From Caulobacter henricii (GTDB lineage Bacteria; Pseudomonadota; Alphaproteobacteria; Caulobacterales; Caulobacteraceae), in NCBI RefSeq assembly GCF_001414055.1, contig NZ_CP013002.1, positions 824,501 through 888,500 of the forward strand: DNA of 64,000 nucleotides, given 5' to 3'. Numbering within the stretch: the stretch's first letter is position 1; each line of letters opens with the position of its first letter. The notes beneath the pieces are model-generated. The model ran no database searches, was not told the DNA's origin, and saw only the letters and a list, made by a program, of their open reading frames with translations. Both the position numbers and the translations under genes were made by a program. Below are positions 8,209 to 16,045 of this stretch, piece by piece.

Positions 8209-8976
8209 CTAAAGCGACTGGCCGTCATCCACCGTGAACACCCCGCCGGTGATGGTGGCCGAGGCGTCCGAACAGAGGTGCAGGGCCATGGGCGCCAGGT
8301 CGCTTTCGGCCATCAGGCGCTTGCGCGGAAAACTGGCCACCAGCTTCTGACCGCCTTCCTGGTCGAACCAGTCGCTGTTCAGCTCGGTGCGGATATAGCC
8401 GGGGCAGAGGACATTGACGTTGATCCCCTTGCGCGCCCATTCGCGAGCCAGACTCTTGCCCATCATCGCCGTTCCCGCCTTGGAGGTGCAGTAGGGCGTC
8501 AGGCCGGGCAGGACGGTATGGGCCCCGATCGAGGCGACCAGCAGCACCCGGCCACGGCCGCTGGCCGGTGATCCCGCCGCAATCATCCGTCGGGCCCCCT
8601 CGCGGGCGGTCAGGAACATGCCGCGGGTATTGACCGCCAGCACCTTGTCGAAGTCGTCGATGGCGATGTCGAGGGCCGAGCCCTGGATGCTGATCCCGGC
8701 ATTGGCGATCACCGCGTCCGGGGTCCCCAGACCCGCCTCGACGGCGTCATAGGCCGCGATCACCGAGGCCTCGTCCTCGACATCCATGGCCACGGCCAGG
8801 GCCTTGCCGCCGGCCGCCTGGATCTGGCCGACCAGATCCGCCAGACGGTCGGTGCGCCGCGCCGCCAGGGCCACGCCGGCCCCCGCTTGGGCGGCCGCCA
8901 GGGCCAGGTGGGCCCCAATGCCGGACGAGGCTCCGGTCACCAGCACAATACGGCCGGCAAGGGTCTGGTCGGTCAT
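8209..8976 (-). CDS. Short-chain dehydrogenase/reductase
   Basis: The 255-residue classical SDR shows the Rossmann cofactor motif TGASSGIG (about residues 14-21), the NAG motif in AVIANAGIS, the active-site serine region LLVASIGAH and the catalytic YCTSK. It should be a soluble NAD(P)-dependent oxidoreductase. The ATG at 8976 precedes the fold directly and has GGAG upstream, so the longer open frame to 9186 is rejected. It converges on the MpaB-like gene with a 14-base gap. The substrate cannot be named. Confidence 0.88.
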   Translation of the reverse strand: MTDQTLAGRIVLVTGASSGIGAHLALAAAQAGAGVALAARRTDRLADLVGQIQAAGGKALAVAMDVEDEASVIAAYDAVEAGLGTPDAVIANAGISIQGSALDIAIDDFDKVLAVNTRGMFLTAREGARRMIAAGSPASGRGRVLLVASIGAHTVLPGLTPYCTSKAGTAMMGKSLAREWARKGINVNVLCPGYIRTELNSDWFDQEGGQKLVASFPRKRLMAESDLAPMALHLCSDASATITGGVFTVDDGQSL

Positions 8977-9052
8977 GCTCTGTCTCCCCGCAGTCTGGCG
9001 CGACCGTGGCGAGGCGAGGGCAGGTTGTCGAGGGCGCCGTTGCGTCGCCCCG

Positions 9053-11248
9053 TCAGTAGGGCAGGTTGTCCGGACCGGGCTGTTCTGGCCCCGGCGGGGC
9101 GACGGCGGCTGCCTCCAGTTCCGAGGCCACGCGGCCAAACTCGGCCGCCAGGGTCTCGTAATAGCCGTTGCGGGGGTCGGGTTCACTCTCCGGGGCCGGA
9201 TCGGGCAACAGCCAGGGGAAGTCGCGCACGGCCAGGTTCTGGTGGGCGCTGAGCATGAACCGTCGCCATATGCTGGCCGGGATGTCGCCGCCGACCACCT
9301 TGTTCATCGGCTTGTCGTTGTCGTTGCCGACCCAGACCCCGGTGACATAGTCGGGTGTGAAGCCCACGAACCAGGCGTCGCGCCAGTTCTGGCTGGTGCC
9401 GGTCTTGCCGGCTGCCGGACGGCCGAAGGCGGCGCGCTTGGCGGTGCCTTCGGTGACGACCTTCTTCATCATCTTAACCATCATCGAGGCCCGGGCGACG
9501 TCATAGACGGCCAGGGGCGTCGATGGGCCCTGACGGGCAAAGATCGGGTTGCCGCCCTGGGTGACGATGCTCTCGATCACATAGGGTTCGATCCGGTTGC
9601 CGCCCTGCTGGAACACCTGGAAGCCCGAGGTCAGTTGCAGCAGGCTTACTTCATACGACCCAAGCGCCACCGAAAGATCCGGGCTGGGGGGCAGGCTGGT
9701 GATGCCAAAGCGCCGGACCAGTTCGCCGATCGCCGGACCGCCGGCTTCCTGGCCCAGTTTCACGGCGATCGTATTGGTCGAATTGACCAGGGCCTGTTCC
9801 ACGGTCATCGGACCGCGATAGCCGCCGCCATAGTTTCCCGGTTCCCAGTCGCCGAACTTGACCGGGCCGTCGATGCGGATGTCGGTCGGCAGCACGCCCT
9901 TGTCGAGGGCGGCGGCATAGATGAAGGGCTTGAAGGTCGAGCCCGGCTGGCGGCGGGCCTGGACGGCGCGGTTGAAGGGGCTTTCGATATAGTCGGTGCC
10001 GCCGACCATGGCCCGGATCGCGCCGTCGGCCGACAGGGACAGCAGGGCCGCCTGGCTGGCCCCGGCCCGTTCGCCGTCAAAGGCTATGGCCTGGCGCACG
10101 GTCTCTGAGCCCAGCTTCTGCAGGCCCGGATCGATGGTCAGGCGGACCACCAGATCGGGGGCGTTCTGGCCGGCGATGCGCACGGCCTCGCTGGTGGCAA
10201 AATCCAGCACCCAGCCGTAATTGCCCTCGTCCTGCACGGCCAGGGGCGACAGGCGCGGGGTGTCGTCGAGGGCGCGGCTTTCCTGTTCGGCGGTGATCCA
10301 GCCTTCCTTGCGCATATTGGCCAGGACCAGGCGCGAGCGGGCCAGGGCTCCGCTCATGTCGCGGGTCAGGGCCAGGCGCGAGGGGGCCTTGGGCAGGGAG
10401 GCCAGCAAGGCGGCTTCCGACAGGGTGAGCTGGCTGGCGGGCTTGCCGAAATAGGTCCGGCTGGCGCCGTCGACCCCGAAGGTATTGGCCCCGAAGAACA
10501 CCCGGTTGAGGTACAGCTCCAGCACCTCGTCCTTGGTCAGGACCTTTTCCAGCTCATGGGCCATGAGCATTTCCTGCAGCTTGCGCTTGACCGTGCGGTC
10601 AGGCGTCAGGAACAGGCCCTTGGCCAGCTGCTGGCTGAGGGTCGAGGCCCCCTGGACGGTGCGGCCGGCCTTCCAGTTGACCACGGCGGCGCGGGCTATG
10701 CCGCGCAGGTCGATCGGCCCGTGCTGGTAGAACCGCCGGTCCTCGGCGGCCATGAAGGCCAGGGGCACATAGTTGGGGACGGTGGCCAGGGTGATCCGCT
10801 CGCCATAGCGCGGGCCGCGGGTGGCGATGACCTGGCCGTTCTTGTCCTCGAAGCGGATGCCCGGCGCGCGATTGACCGCGAACAGGGCCTCGCGGGTCGG
10901 CAGTTTCGGCGTGTCGCGCAGGTATTTCCACCACACATAGCCGGCCCCGGCGCCAGCGGTCAGGATGCCCAGCAGCAGGCCGACCAGCAGGGTCTTCCAG
11001 ACCCAGCCGAAGCGTTTGGCCTTCTTGCGGGCCTTCTGATGGGCGAGATCGGCGCGGAACGGCTCTTCCGGCGGGAGCTCGGGCTCGTGCGCGGCCGGAG
11101 GCTGAGGCGCAGGGTCCGGAGACAGGCGGAACGGGTCTTCGGGCGGCGGTGGCGGCGGCGGGGGCGACGCGCCAAAGGTCGCCTCCGGCTTCTGCGGAGG
11201 ACGGCCGCCTTCTTCGAAACGGTACGGGGGAAGCGTCCAGTCGTTCAC
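9053..11248 (-). CDS. Class A penicillin-binding protein (PBP1A family)
   Basis: The 731-residue bifunctional peptidoglycan synthase has a proline-rich cytoplasmic N-terminus (about residues 17-70, with eight consecutive prolines). A single membrane anchor follows at about 85-108. The glycosyltransferase domain (catalytic glutamate in AAEDRRFYQHGPID and motif GASTLSQQLAKGLFL) comes next, and then the transpeptidase domain with STFKPF (active serine), STN and KTGTS. It makes and crosslinks glycan strands at the periplasmic face. Caulobacteraceae carry several such paralogues, so no specific symbol is given. It is divergent from the YcgN-like gene across 54 bases. Confidence 0.92.
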   Translation of the reverse strand: MNDWTLPPYRFEEGGRPPQKPEATFGASPPPPPPPPEDPFRLSPDPAPQPPAAHEPELPPEEPFRADLAHQKARKKAKRFGWVWKTLLVGLLLGILTAGAGAGYVWWKYLRDTPKLPTREALFAVNRAPGIRFEDKNGQVIATRGPRYGERITLATVPNYVPLAFMAAEDRRFYQHGPIDLRGIARAAVVNWKAGRTVQGASTLSQQLAKGLFLTPDRTVKRKLQEMLMAHELEKVLTKDEVLELYLNRVFFGANTFGVDGASRTYFGKPASQLTLSEAALLASLPKAPSRLALTRDMSGALARSRLVLANMRKEGWITAEQESRALDDTPRLSPLAVQDEGNYGWVLDFATSEAVRIAGQNAPDLVVRLTIDPGLQKLGSETVRQAIAFDGERAGASQAALLSLSADGAIRAMVGGTDYIESPFNRAVQARRQPGSTFKPFIYAAALDKGVLPTDIRIDGPVKFGDWEPGNYGGGYRGPMTVEQALVNSTNTIAVKLGQEAGGPAIGELVRRFGITSLPPSPDLSVALGSYEVSLLQLTSGFQVFQQGGNRIEPYVIESIVTQGGNPIFARQGPSTPLAVYDVARASMMVKMMKKVVTEGTAKRAAFGRPAAGKTGTSQNWRDAWFVGFTPDYVTGVWVGNDNDKPMNKVVGGDIPASIWRRFMLSAHQNLAVRDFPWLLPDPAPESEPDPRNGYYETLAAEFGRVASELEAAAVAPPGPEQPGPDNLPY

Positions 11249-11302
11249 GGTTTCGATACGGCCCTGTTTGGTCTCAGCCTAAATCCGGTTTAGGACGCCC
11301 GC

Positions 11303-11791
11303 ATGATGGCGCGCAAACCTTTCTGGGAGACGAAATCCCTGCAGCAAATGACCGTCCCCGAGTGGGAGAGTCTATGCGACGGCTGCGGTCTTTGCTGCCT
11401 GGTTCGCTTCGAAGACGAAGATACCGGCGAGGTCATCCCCACGCGTGTGCACTGCCAGCTGTTTGATGAGCATCTTTGCAGCTGCAAGGACTATGCGAAC
11501 CGCCGCAAGACCGTGCCCGACTGCATCAAACTGACCCCATACAATATCGAGGACCTGGAGTGGATGCCCCCCTCCTGCGCCTATCGCCGCCTGCATGAGG
11601 GCAAGACCCTGCCCCAGTGGCACCCCCTGGTCACCGGCGACCCCGACAGCACCCACAAGCAGGGCATTTCGGTCCGCGACCAGACCGTGACCGAGCTGGC
11701 CTTCGAGGACGCCGAAGACGCCATGGACTTCGTGGCCCTGGACCTGATGAAGGACCGCGGGGACGAATTCTACGATCCGGACGAGGGCTAG
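11303..11791 (+). CDS. YcgN-family cysteine-cluster protein (UPF0260)
   Basis: The 162-residue protein has conserved cysteines arranged as CDGCGLCC near residue 25, followed by HCQLFDEHLCSCKDY and VPDCI. This is the layout of the YcgN/UPF0260 family, suspected to bind a metal or an iron-sulfur cluster. The biochemical role is unknown. No signal peptide is present, so it is cytoplasmic. A neighbouring in-frame ATG one codon later is equally acceptable as start. A palindromic repeat follows immediately after the stop. Confidence 0.88.
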   Translation: MMARKPFWETKSLQQMTVPEWESLCDGCGLCCLVRFEDEDTGEVIPTRVHCQLFDEHLCSCKDYANRRKTVPDCIKLTPYNIEDLEWMPPSCAYRRLHEGKTLPQWHPLVTGDPDSTHKQGISVRDQTVTELAFEDAEDAMDFVALDLMKDRGDEFYDPDEG

Positions 11792-11806
11792 GGGGGACCA
11801 ACACTC

Positions 11807-11914
11807 GCCCCCTCCGCGCTGACGCGCTCCTCCCCCGTAGGGGGAAGATGGGGTCGGCGCGCTTCATCTTCCCCCTCCGGGGGAAGACGGCTGCGCAGCA
11901 GCCCGTAGGGGGCC
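11807..11914. repeat. Palindromic repeat, family 2
   Basis: The unit begins GCCCCCTCCGCGCT and ends with a near-complementary block around CAGCCCGTAGGGGGCC, with two inner arms CTCCCCCGTAGGGGGAAGATG and CATCTTCCCCCTCCGGGGGA around a short centre. Members of the same family are at 15452-15565, 20541-20643, 21654-21720 and 22299-22396. This copy lies between the YcgN-like gene and the GTA cluster. Confidence 0.85.
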
Positions 11915-11933
11915 AGTGCGCCGCCCCCTGAAG

Positions 11934-11942
11934 TTATCCACA
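11934..11942 (+). promoter_or_regulatory. Perfect DnaA-box sequence upstream of the GTA cluster
   Basis: The nonamer TTATCCACA matches the strong DnaA-box consensus exactly. It lies 160 bases before the first GTA gene, just after the family-2 repeat. A single box can occur by chance in a window this long, so a role is only suggested. Confidence 0.35.
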
Positions 11943-12034
11943 GGCTCCCGGCGTCCGGCACCCCCGTGCCGCCGCCCCCACTATGGGGATTGGCTGCCCT
12001 CGATCCCCGGCGTTCCGCGCCTGGAACCCAGCAA

Positions 12035-12047
12035 AATCAACACCCTG
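12035..12047 (+). promoter_or_regulatory. IHF-like site in the presumed GTA promoter region
   Basis: AATCAACACCCTG matches the IHF consensus WATCAANNNNTTR except for the first T of TTR. It is centred about 62 bases before the first GTA gene, in the only intergenic region of the cluster's 5' side (11792-12102). IHF is known to take part in Caulobacter GTA activation, which makes this position plausible. The rest of this 311-base gap holds only the repeat and the DnaA box. Confidence 0.4.
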
Positions 12048-12102
12048 CAACTTTCTCGCGCCCCTGGATCAGAGGCGCCCGCTGCTCCCGTATCTTTGTG
12101 TC

Positions 12103-12528
12103 ATGGCCGGAAGACGCGAGAGAGTTCGGGAATGGGGCGAGATGCACCAGGACCGGCTCATGAGGGAAATGGACAGCGAGTGGGACATCACCCGGACGGC
12201 GACCGAGGTCGCCGTCGTGGTCCTGTCCAAACGCAAGGCGGAGACCTATGGCACCCATGCCCGCACCACGCGGGCCATCGTGGTCATGGTCCCGGAAGAC
12301 AAGCCTGAAGCCCGAAGACCCGCCGAACCGGCACCTGAGGAGGAGGCCCCGATGCATGACGACATTCCCGACGATCCTGCCGAGCTTCAGGCCGCTCTTG
12401 TCGCCAAGATCGGCGGCATTGCTGACCTTATCGAGCTCAAGCGCCGAGAGGGGCGCGACCCTGCTCAAGGCCATTGCGTGCCTGAGCCACGAGGAACAGC
12501 AGGCGCTCCTCAGCGTCTGTCTGGCTGA
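12103..12528 (+). CDS. GTA g1-like protein, possible small terminase
   Basis: A 141-residue frame immediately before the large terminase. The N-terminal part (MAGRRERVREWGEMHQDRL..., to about residue 70) has strong G/C third-position bias. An acidic linker follows, and then a helical stretch PAELQAALVAKIGGIADLIELKRREG (about 90-117). Position and size suit GTA g1, the small terminase that recognises DNA for packaging, but I see no diagnostic motif. The last 20 or so residues lie where the terminase frame becomes coding and look non-native. An internal ATG at 12352 with a strong GAGGAGG site could start a separate short protein. Confidence 0.5.
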   Translation: MAGRRERVREWGEMHQDRLMREMDSEWDITRTATEVAVVVLSKRKAETYGTHARTTRAIVVMVPEDKPEARRPAEPAPEEEAPMHDDIPDDPAELQAALVAKIGGIADLIELKRREGRDPAQGHCVPEPRGTAGAPQRLSG

Positions 12529-13696
12529 ATCCGCGCGGCACCAGCACCCGCCCGAGCCCGACGAATGGTCCACCTGGCTGCTGCTGGGCGGACGCGGGGC
12601 GGGCAAGACCTTTGCCGGGGCCCGCTGGATGGTCTGGCAGGCCCTGGCCTATCCCCATCTGGCCCTGGTCGGGGCGACGCTTCACGATGTGCGGGAGGTG
12701 ATGATCGACGGCCCCTCGGGGCTGCGCGCCATGAGCGGGCCCGCCTTTCCGCCGCGATGGGAAACTTCCCGCAAGCGGCTGATCTGGCCCAATGGCGCCG
12801 TCGCCCATGCCTTCTCGGCCGAGGACCCAGACAGCCTGCGCGGCCCGCAGTTCCACGCCGCCTGGGCCGACGAGTTCTGCGCCTGGTCCAAACCGGCCGA
12901 GACCCTGGCCATGCTGCGGTTTGGCCTGAGGCTGGGCGAGGATCCCCGGCTGGTGATCACCACCACGCCCCGGCCGATCCGGGCCCTGAAGACCCTGATC
13001 GCCGAGCCCGGTGTCGCGATGACCCGGGCCGGTACGGCGGCCAATGCCGACAACCTGGCCCCGGCCTTTCTCTCGACCCTGCGGGGCCTCTATGGCGGCA
13101 CCCGTCTGGCGGCCCAGGAGCTGGACGGGGTCATTGTCGAGGACGAGGGCGGCCTGTTCCGGGCCGATGACCTGGCCCGCTGTCGCGGGGCCGTCCCCGC
13201 GCAGTTCGATCGGGTGGTGGTGGCGGTCGACCCTCCGGCCACGGCCGGCGGCGATGCCTGCGGGATCGTGGTGGTGGGACGGGTCGACGGCCGCGCCTTC
13301 GTGCTGGCCGACCGCTCGGCCAAGGGCCTGTCGCCGCATGGCTGGGCCCGCCGCGCCGTGGAGGCCGCCCGGGACTTCTCAGCCCAGGCCCTGGTCGCCG
13401 AGGCCAACCAGGGCGGCGACATGGTTCGCGTGGTCCTGGCCCAGGCCGATCCGCCCTGCGCGGTGAAACTGGTCCGGGCCACCCTGGCCAAACGCGCCCG
13501 CGCCGAGCCGGTGGCCGCCCTCTATGAGCAGGGCCGCGTAGTTCACTGCGGCGCCTTCACGGCCCTGGAGGAGGAATTGATGGCCCTCGGCACCACCGAC
13601 CTGACCCACAGCCCCGACCGCGCCGATGCCCTGGTCTGGGCGGTCAGCGAGCTGATGCTGGGGGTGGAGCGGGTGCCGAGGGTGCGGGGGCTTTAG
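12356..13696 (+). CDS. GTA large terminase (TerL, g2)
   Basis: The terminase packages DNA into the GTA head. ATPase motifs are Walker A LGGRGAGKTFAGARW and the DE of FHAAWADEFC. The RNase H-like nuclease part shows VVAVDPPATAGGDACG, VAEANQGGDMV and HSPDRADALVWAV. Recognisable family sequence begins only near 12455 (LLKAIACLSHEEQQALL). The ATG at 12356 has a GAGGAGG site nine bases upstream, but the residues before 12455 look like a shadow of the g1 frame. A TTG at 12419 is another candidate. The start is therefore uncertain; the rest is secure. Confidence 0.85.
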   Translation: MTTFPTILPSFRPLLSPRSAALLTLSSSSAERGATLLKAIACLSHEEQQALLSVCLAESARHQHPPEPDEWSTWLLLGGRGAGKTFAGARWMVWQALAYPHLALVGATLHDVREVMIDGPSGLRAMSGPAFPPRWETSRKRLIWPNGAVAHAFSAEDPDSLRGPQFHAAWADEFCAWSKPAETLAMLRFGLRLGEDPRLVITTTPRPIRALKTLIAEPGVAMTRAGTAANADNLAPAFLSTLRGLYGGTRLAAQELDGVIVEDEGGLFRADDLARCRGAVPAQFDRVVVAVDPPATAGGDACGIVVVGRVDGRAFVLADRSAKGLSPHGWARRAVEAARDFSAQALVAEANQGGDMVRVVLAQADPPCAVKLVRATLAKRARAEPVAALYEQGRVVHCGAFTALEEELMALGTTDLTHSPDRADALVWAVSELMLGVERVPRVRGL

Positions 13697-13720
13697 TCTG
13701 GCGGGCTGGCGCTGATACTC

Positions 13721-13816
13721 TCAGTCGCTCCGCGACACCTCCCCCTGAGGGGGAGCATCGACTCTGTATAGCTCCTCCCCCTCAGGGGGAGGTGGCCCAG
13801 AGGGCCGGAGGGGGCC
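13721..13816. repeat. Composite palindromic repeat, family 1, left flank of the DUF559 gene
   Basis: Module A sequence (TCAGTCGCTCCGCGACACC and a CCCCCTGAGGGGG core) occupies 13721-13757. Module B-type sequence fills 13771-13816. The latter 46 bases match the reverse complement of 14181-14226 at 44 positions, the two differences lying at the centre of the palindrome. The repeat is translated as the last 30-odd residues of the DUF559 protein. Confidence 0.88.
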
Positions 13817-14164
13817 ATCGCCGAGGTACTCCAGAATGCTCAAGGCCGCCCCTTCAGGCGAAGCCAAGACGTCCCGCGCGAGTAGACGCAGTGTTCTTAT
13901 TCCAACCGCCGTAAACCAGGCGTCCCGGATCGCATCCCTCTCAGGTCGATCATCCAGAGCGTGGTTTTCGCCATCCACTTCAACCGCGAGCCTTTGACCG
14001 GCACAGTAGAAGTCCAGAATGTAAGGCCCCATGGGGTGCTGTTTGCGAAAGTGCAGACCATTCAGTCGACGACCTTTCAGACACAACCACAGCAAGACCT
14101 CGGGCAGGATGAGTTCACGCCGCATGCGCTGAGCGTTCAGTCGCGTTGGTAGCGGAGCTTCCAT
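13721..14164 (-). CDS. DUF559 endonuclease-like protein inserted in the GTA cluster
   Basis: The 147-residue protein matches DUF559, a small relative of very-short-patch-repair and restriction-type endonucleases. Hallmarks are LRKQHPMGPYILDFYC-like sequence (here FRKQHPMGPYILDFYC), AVEVDGENHALDDRPERDAIRDAWF with the acidic catalytic-type residues, and GIRTLRLLARDVL. The ATG at 14164 follows GGGAGG at five bases. Residues after about 114 (GPLRPSGPPPPEGE...) are translated repeat sequence, not part of the fold. It lies antisense between terminase and portal, between inverted repeat copies. Its biological role is unknown. Confidence 0.85.
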   Translation of the reverse strand: MEAPLPTRLNAQRMRRELILPEVLLWLCLKGRRLNGLHFRKQHPMGPYILDFYCAGQRLAVEVDGENHALDDRPERDAIRDAWFTAVGIRTLRLLARDVLASPEGAALSILEYLGDGPLRPSGPPPPEGEELYRVDAPPQGEVSRSD

Positions 14165-14180
14165 TTCGGCCTCCCGCGCT

Positions 14181-14226
14181 GCCCCCTCCGGCCCTCTGGG
14201 CCACCTCCCCCAAAGGGGGAGGAGCT
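14181..14226. repeat. Module-B palindromic repeat, right flank of the DUF559 gene
   Basis: The sequence starts GCCCCCTCCGGCCCTCTGGG and ends GGGGGAGGAGCT. It is the reverse complement of 13771-13816 at 44 of 46 positions. It ends 17 bases upstream of the DUF559 start codon, just leaving room for that gene's ribosome-binding site, and 59 bases before the portal gene. Confidence 0.9.
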
Positions 14227-14284
14227 GGGTCGCGCCACCCGCAACCCTAACATGTTCCCCATTTGTTCTCAACCGGAGCGCCCC

Positions 14285-15442
14285 ATGCCCCTGTTCCGAA
14301 AACCCCGTCCGCCCCAGTCCGGGCGAGAGCAGAAGGACTCCCGCGCCGCCCGACTGATCGCCCTGACGACCGGCGGGCGACCGCAGTGGACGCCGCGGGA
14401 CTATGCCGCCCTGGCCAGTGAGGGCTTTGCCAGGAACCCGGTGGCCTATCGCTGTGTGCGGATGATCGCCGAGGCTGCCGCCGCCACGCCGCTCGTGGTG
14501 TTTCACCACGGCAAGCGCGCCCCCGACCATCCGCTGCAGCGCCTGCTGCACAGGCCCAATCCCGAACAGGGCGGGCCCGACCTGATGGAGGCCTTTTTCG
14601 GCAACCTGCAGACCGCCGGCAATGCCTATCTGGAGGCGGCGGGGGAGGGCGACCAGCCGGCCGAACTCTATGCCCTGCGGCCCGACCGCATGACCCTGGT
14701 GCCCGGTCCGCGCGGCTGGCCCCTGGCCTATGACTACCAGGCCGGCGGGCGCAGCGTGCGGATCGGGCGCGACGCCGGCGGCTGGCTGCCGGTGCTGCAC
14801 CTGAAGCTCTTCAACCCGACCAGCGACCATTATGGCCTGTCGCCCCTCGAGGCCGCGGCCTTTGCCATTGATGTGCACAATGCCTCCAGCGCCTGGAACA
14901 AGGCCCTGCTCGACAATTCGGCCCGGCCGTCCGGGGCCCTGGTCTATGCCCATCGCGACGCCGGCGACCGGCTGTCGGAGGAACAGTTCGACCGGCTGAA
15001 GGCCGAGCTGGCCGGGGTTCATTCCGGTGCCCTGAATGCGGGCCGACCCCTGCTGCTGGAGGGCGGGCTCGACTGGCGGCCCATGTCCCTGACCCCGGCC
15101 GAGATGGACTTCACCGACGGCAAGCATGCCGCCGCCCGCGAGATCGCCCTGGCCTTCGGGGTGCCGCCGCAGCTGCTCGGCATCCCCGGGGACGCGACCT
15201 ATGCCAATTACCGCGAGGCCAATGCCGCCTTCTGGCGCCACACCGTGGTGCCCCTGTCCGAGCGGGCGGCCCGCGCCCTGACCGCCTGGCTGGGCGCCAA
15301 ATTCCCCGGCACCCGCATCGCCCCCGACCTCGACGCCGTCCCCGCCCTCTCGACCGAACGCGACGCCCTCTGGGCCCGGCTGGAGGCGGCCAGCTTCCTG
15401 ACGCCGGACGAGCGGCGAAGGCTGGCGGGGCTGGACGGCTGA
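14285..15442 (+). CDS. GTA portal protein (g3, HK97 family)
   Basis: The 385-residue HK97-type portal protein forms the dodecameric ring at the head vertex through which DNA enters. Family features include NPVAYRCVRMIAEAAAATPLVVF (about 45-70), LMEAFFGNLQTAGNAYLEAAG, the GLSPLEAAAFAIDVHNASSAWNKALLDNSARPSGAL region and FGVPPQLLGIPGDATYANYREANAAFWRHTV. The ATG at 14285 with GGAG upstream is preferred over 14252. Its length is normal. It follows the antisense DUF559 insertion and precedes a family-2 repeat. Confidence 0.93.
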   Translation: MPLFRKPRPPQSGREQKDSRAARLIALTTGGRPQWTPRDYAALASEGFARNPVAYRCVRMIAEAAAATPLVVFHHGKRAPDHPLQRLLHRPNPEQGGPDLMEAFFGNLQTAGNAYLEAAGEGDQPAELYALRPDRMTLVPGPRGWPLAYDYQAGGRSVRIGRDAGGWLPVLHLKLFNPTSDHYGLSPLEAAAFAIDVHNASSAWNKALLDNSARPSGALVYAHRDAGDRLSEEQFDRLKAELAGVHSGALNAGRPLLLEGGLDWRPMSLTPAEMDFTDGKHAAAREIALAFGVPPQLLGIPGDATYANYREANAAFWRHTVVPLSERAARALTAWLGAKFPGTRIAPDLDAVPALSTERDALWARLEAASFLTPDERRRLAGLDG

Positions 15443-15451
15443 CTCAGCAGG

Positions 15452-15565
15452 GCCCCCTCCGGGCTGCTGCGCAGCCGTCCTCCCCCTTTCAGGGGGAAGA
15501 TGACATCCGCTGTCCCCATCTTCCCCCTCCGGGGGAAGACGACCGCGAAGCGGTCCGTAGGGGGC
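15452..15565. repeat. Palindromic repeat, family 2
   Basis: The outer block GCCCCCTCCGGGCTGCTGCG pairs loosely with CGGTCCGTAGGGGGC at the right end. Inner arms contain CCTCCCCCTTTCAGGGGGAAGATG and CATCTTCCCCCTCCGGGGGAAG-like sequence. It fills the gap between portal and g3.5. The transcript would form stacked GC-rich hairpins here. Confidence 0.85.
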
Positions 15566-15588
15566 AGGTGCCCAATAGGATTCAGACC

Positions 15589-15825
15589 ATGACCACCCCC
15601 ACCCCCTGGCGGCTGGACCGTCAGGTTCCGCTCGCCCTGATCGTCACCCTGATCCTCCAGGCCGCCGCCGCCCTGCTGTGGGCCGGCCGCGCCTCGGCCC
15701 GGATCGACGAGATGCGCACCCGCCTCGACGCCCAGACCCCGGTCGCCGAACGCCTGGCCCGGCTCGAGGAACAGGCCGCCGCCACGCGCGCCGCCCTGGA
15801 CCGCATCGAGGCCAAGCTGGACTGA
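15589..15825 (+). CDS. GTA g3.5-like small membrane/coiled-coil protein
   Basis: A 78-residue protein with one hydrophobic segment (about residues 14-34, VPLALIVTLILQAAAALLWAG) followed by a charged coiled coil (ARIDEMRTRLDAQ...LARLEEQAAATRAALDRIEAKL). RcGTA also carries a small gene, g3.5, at this position between portal and prohead protease. The topology suggests a membrane-tethered accessory protein; its role in particle production is not known to me. Confidence 0.7.
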   Translation: MTTPTPWRLDRQVPLALIVTLILQAAAALLWAGRASARIDEMRTRLDAQTPVAERLARLEEQAAATRAALDRIEAKLD

Positions 15826-15838
15826 GCGATCCCGTCAC

Positions 15839-16020
15839 TCGCCCCCACCTGACCGGCTGCGCCGGTCGTCCGCCCCCCGACCCCCTCAGTCGGCTTCGCC
15901 GACAGCTCCCCCGAAGGGGAGCACGGGGGCAGATGGGATCATCTTCCCCCTCCGGGGGAGGAGGGCCCCCCGGGTCGCGCGAACCGCGCGCCCGAGGACA
16001 GGCTCCGGCCCGGAGGGGGC
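15839..16020. repeat. Mixed palindromic repeat (family 1 module A inside family 2 borders)
   Basis: The block contains CCCCCTCAGTCGGCTTCGCC and AGCTCCCCCGAAGGGGAGC, typical of module A, followed by ATCTTCCCCCTCCGGGGGAG of family 2 and a closing CGGAGGGGGC. It looks like one repeat nested in or fused to another. It separates g3.5 from the prohead protease. Confidence 0.78.
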
Positions 16021-16045
16021 AAGTCCGCCAACAAAAGGACCCCCC

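Noticed and set aside
13721..15241. Long minus-strand frame containing DUF559 at its end
   Set aside because: The upstream two thirds are antisense to the portal gene. The true gene starts at 14164, where a ribosome-binding site lies just outside the repeat.
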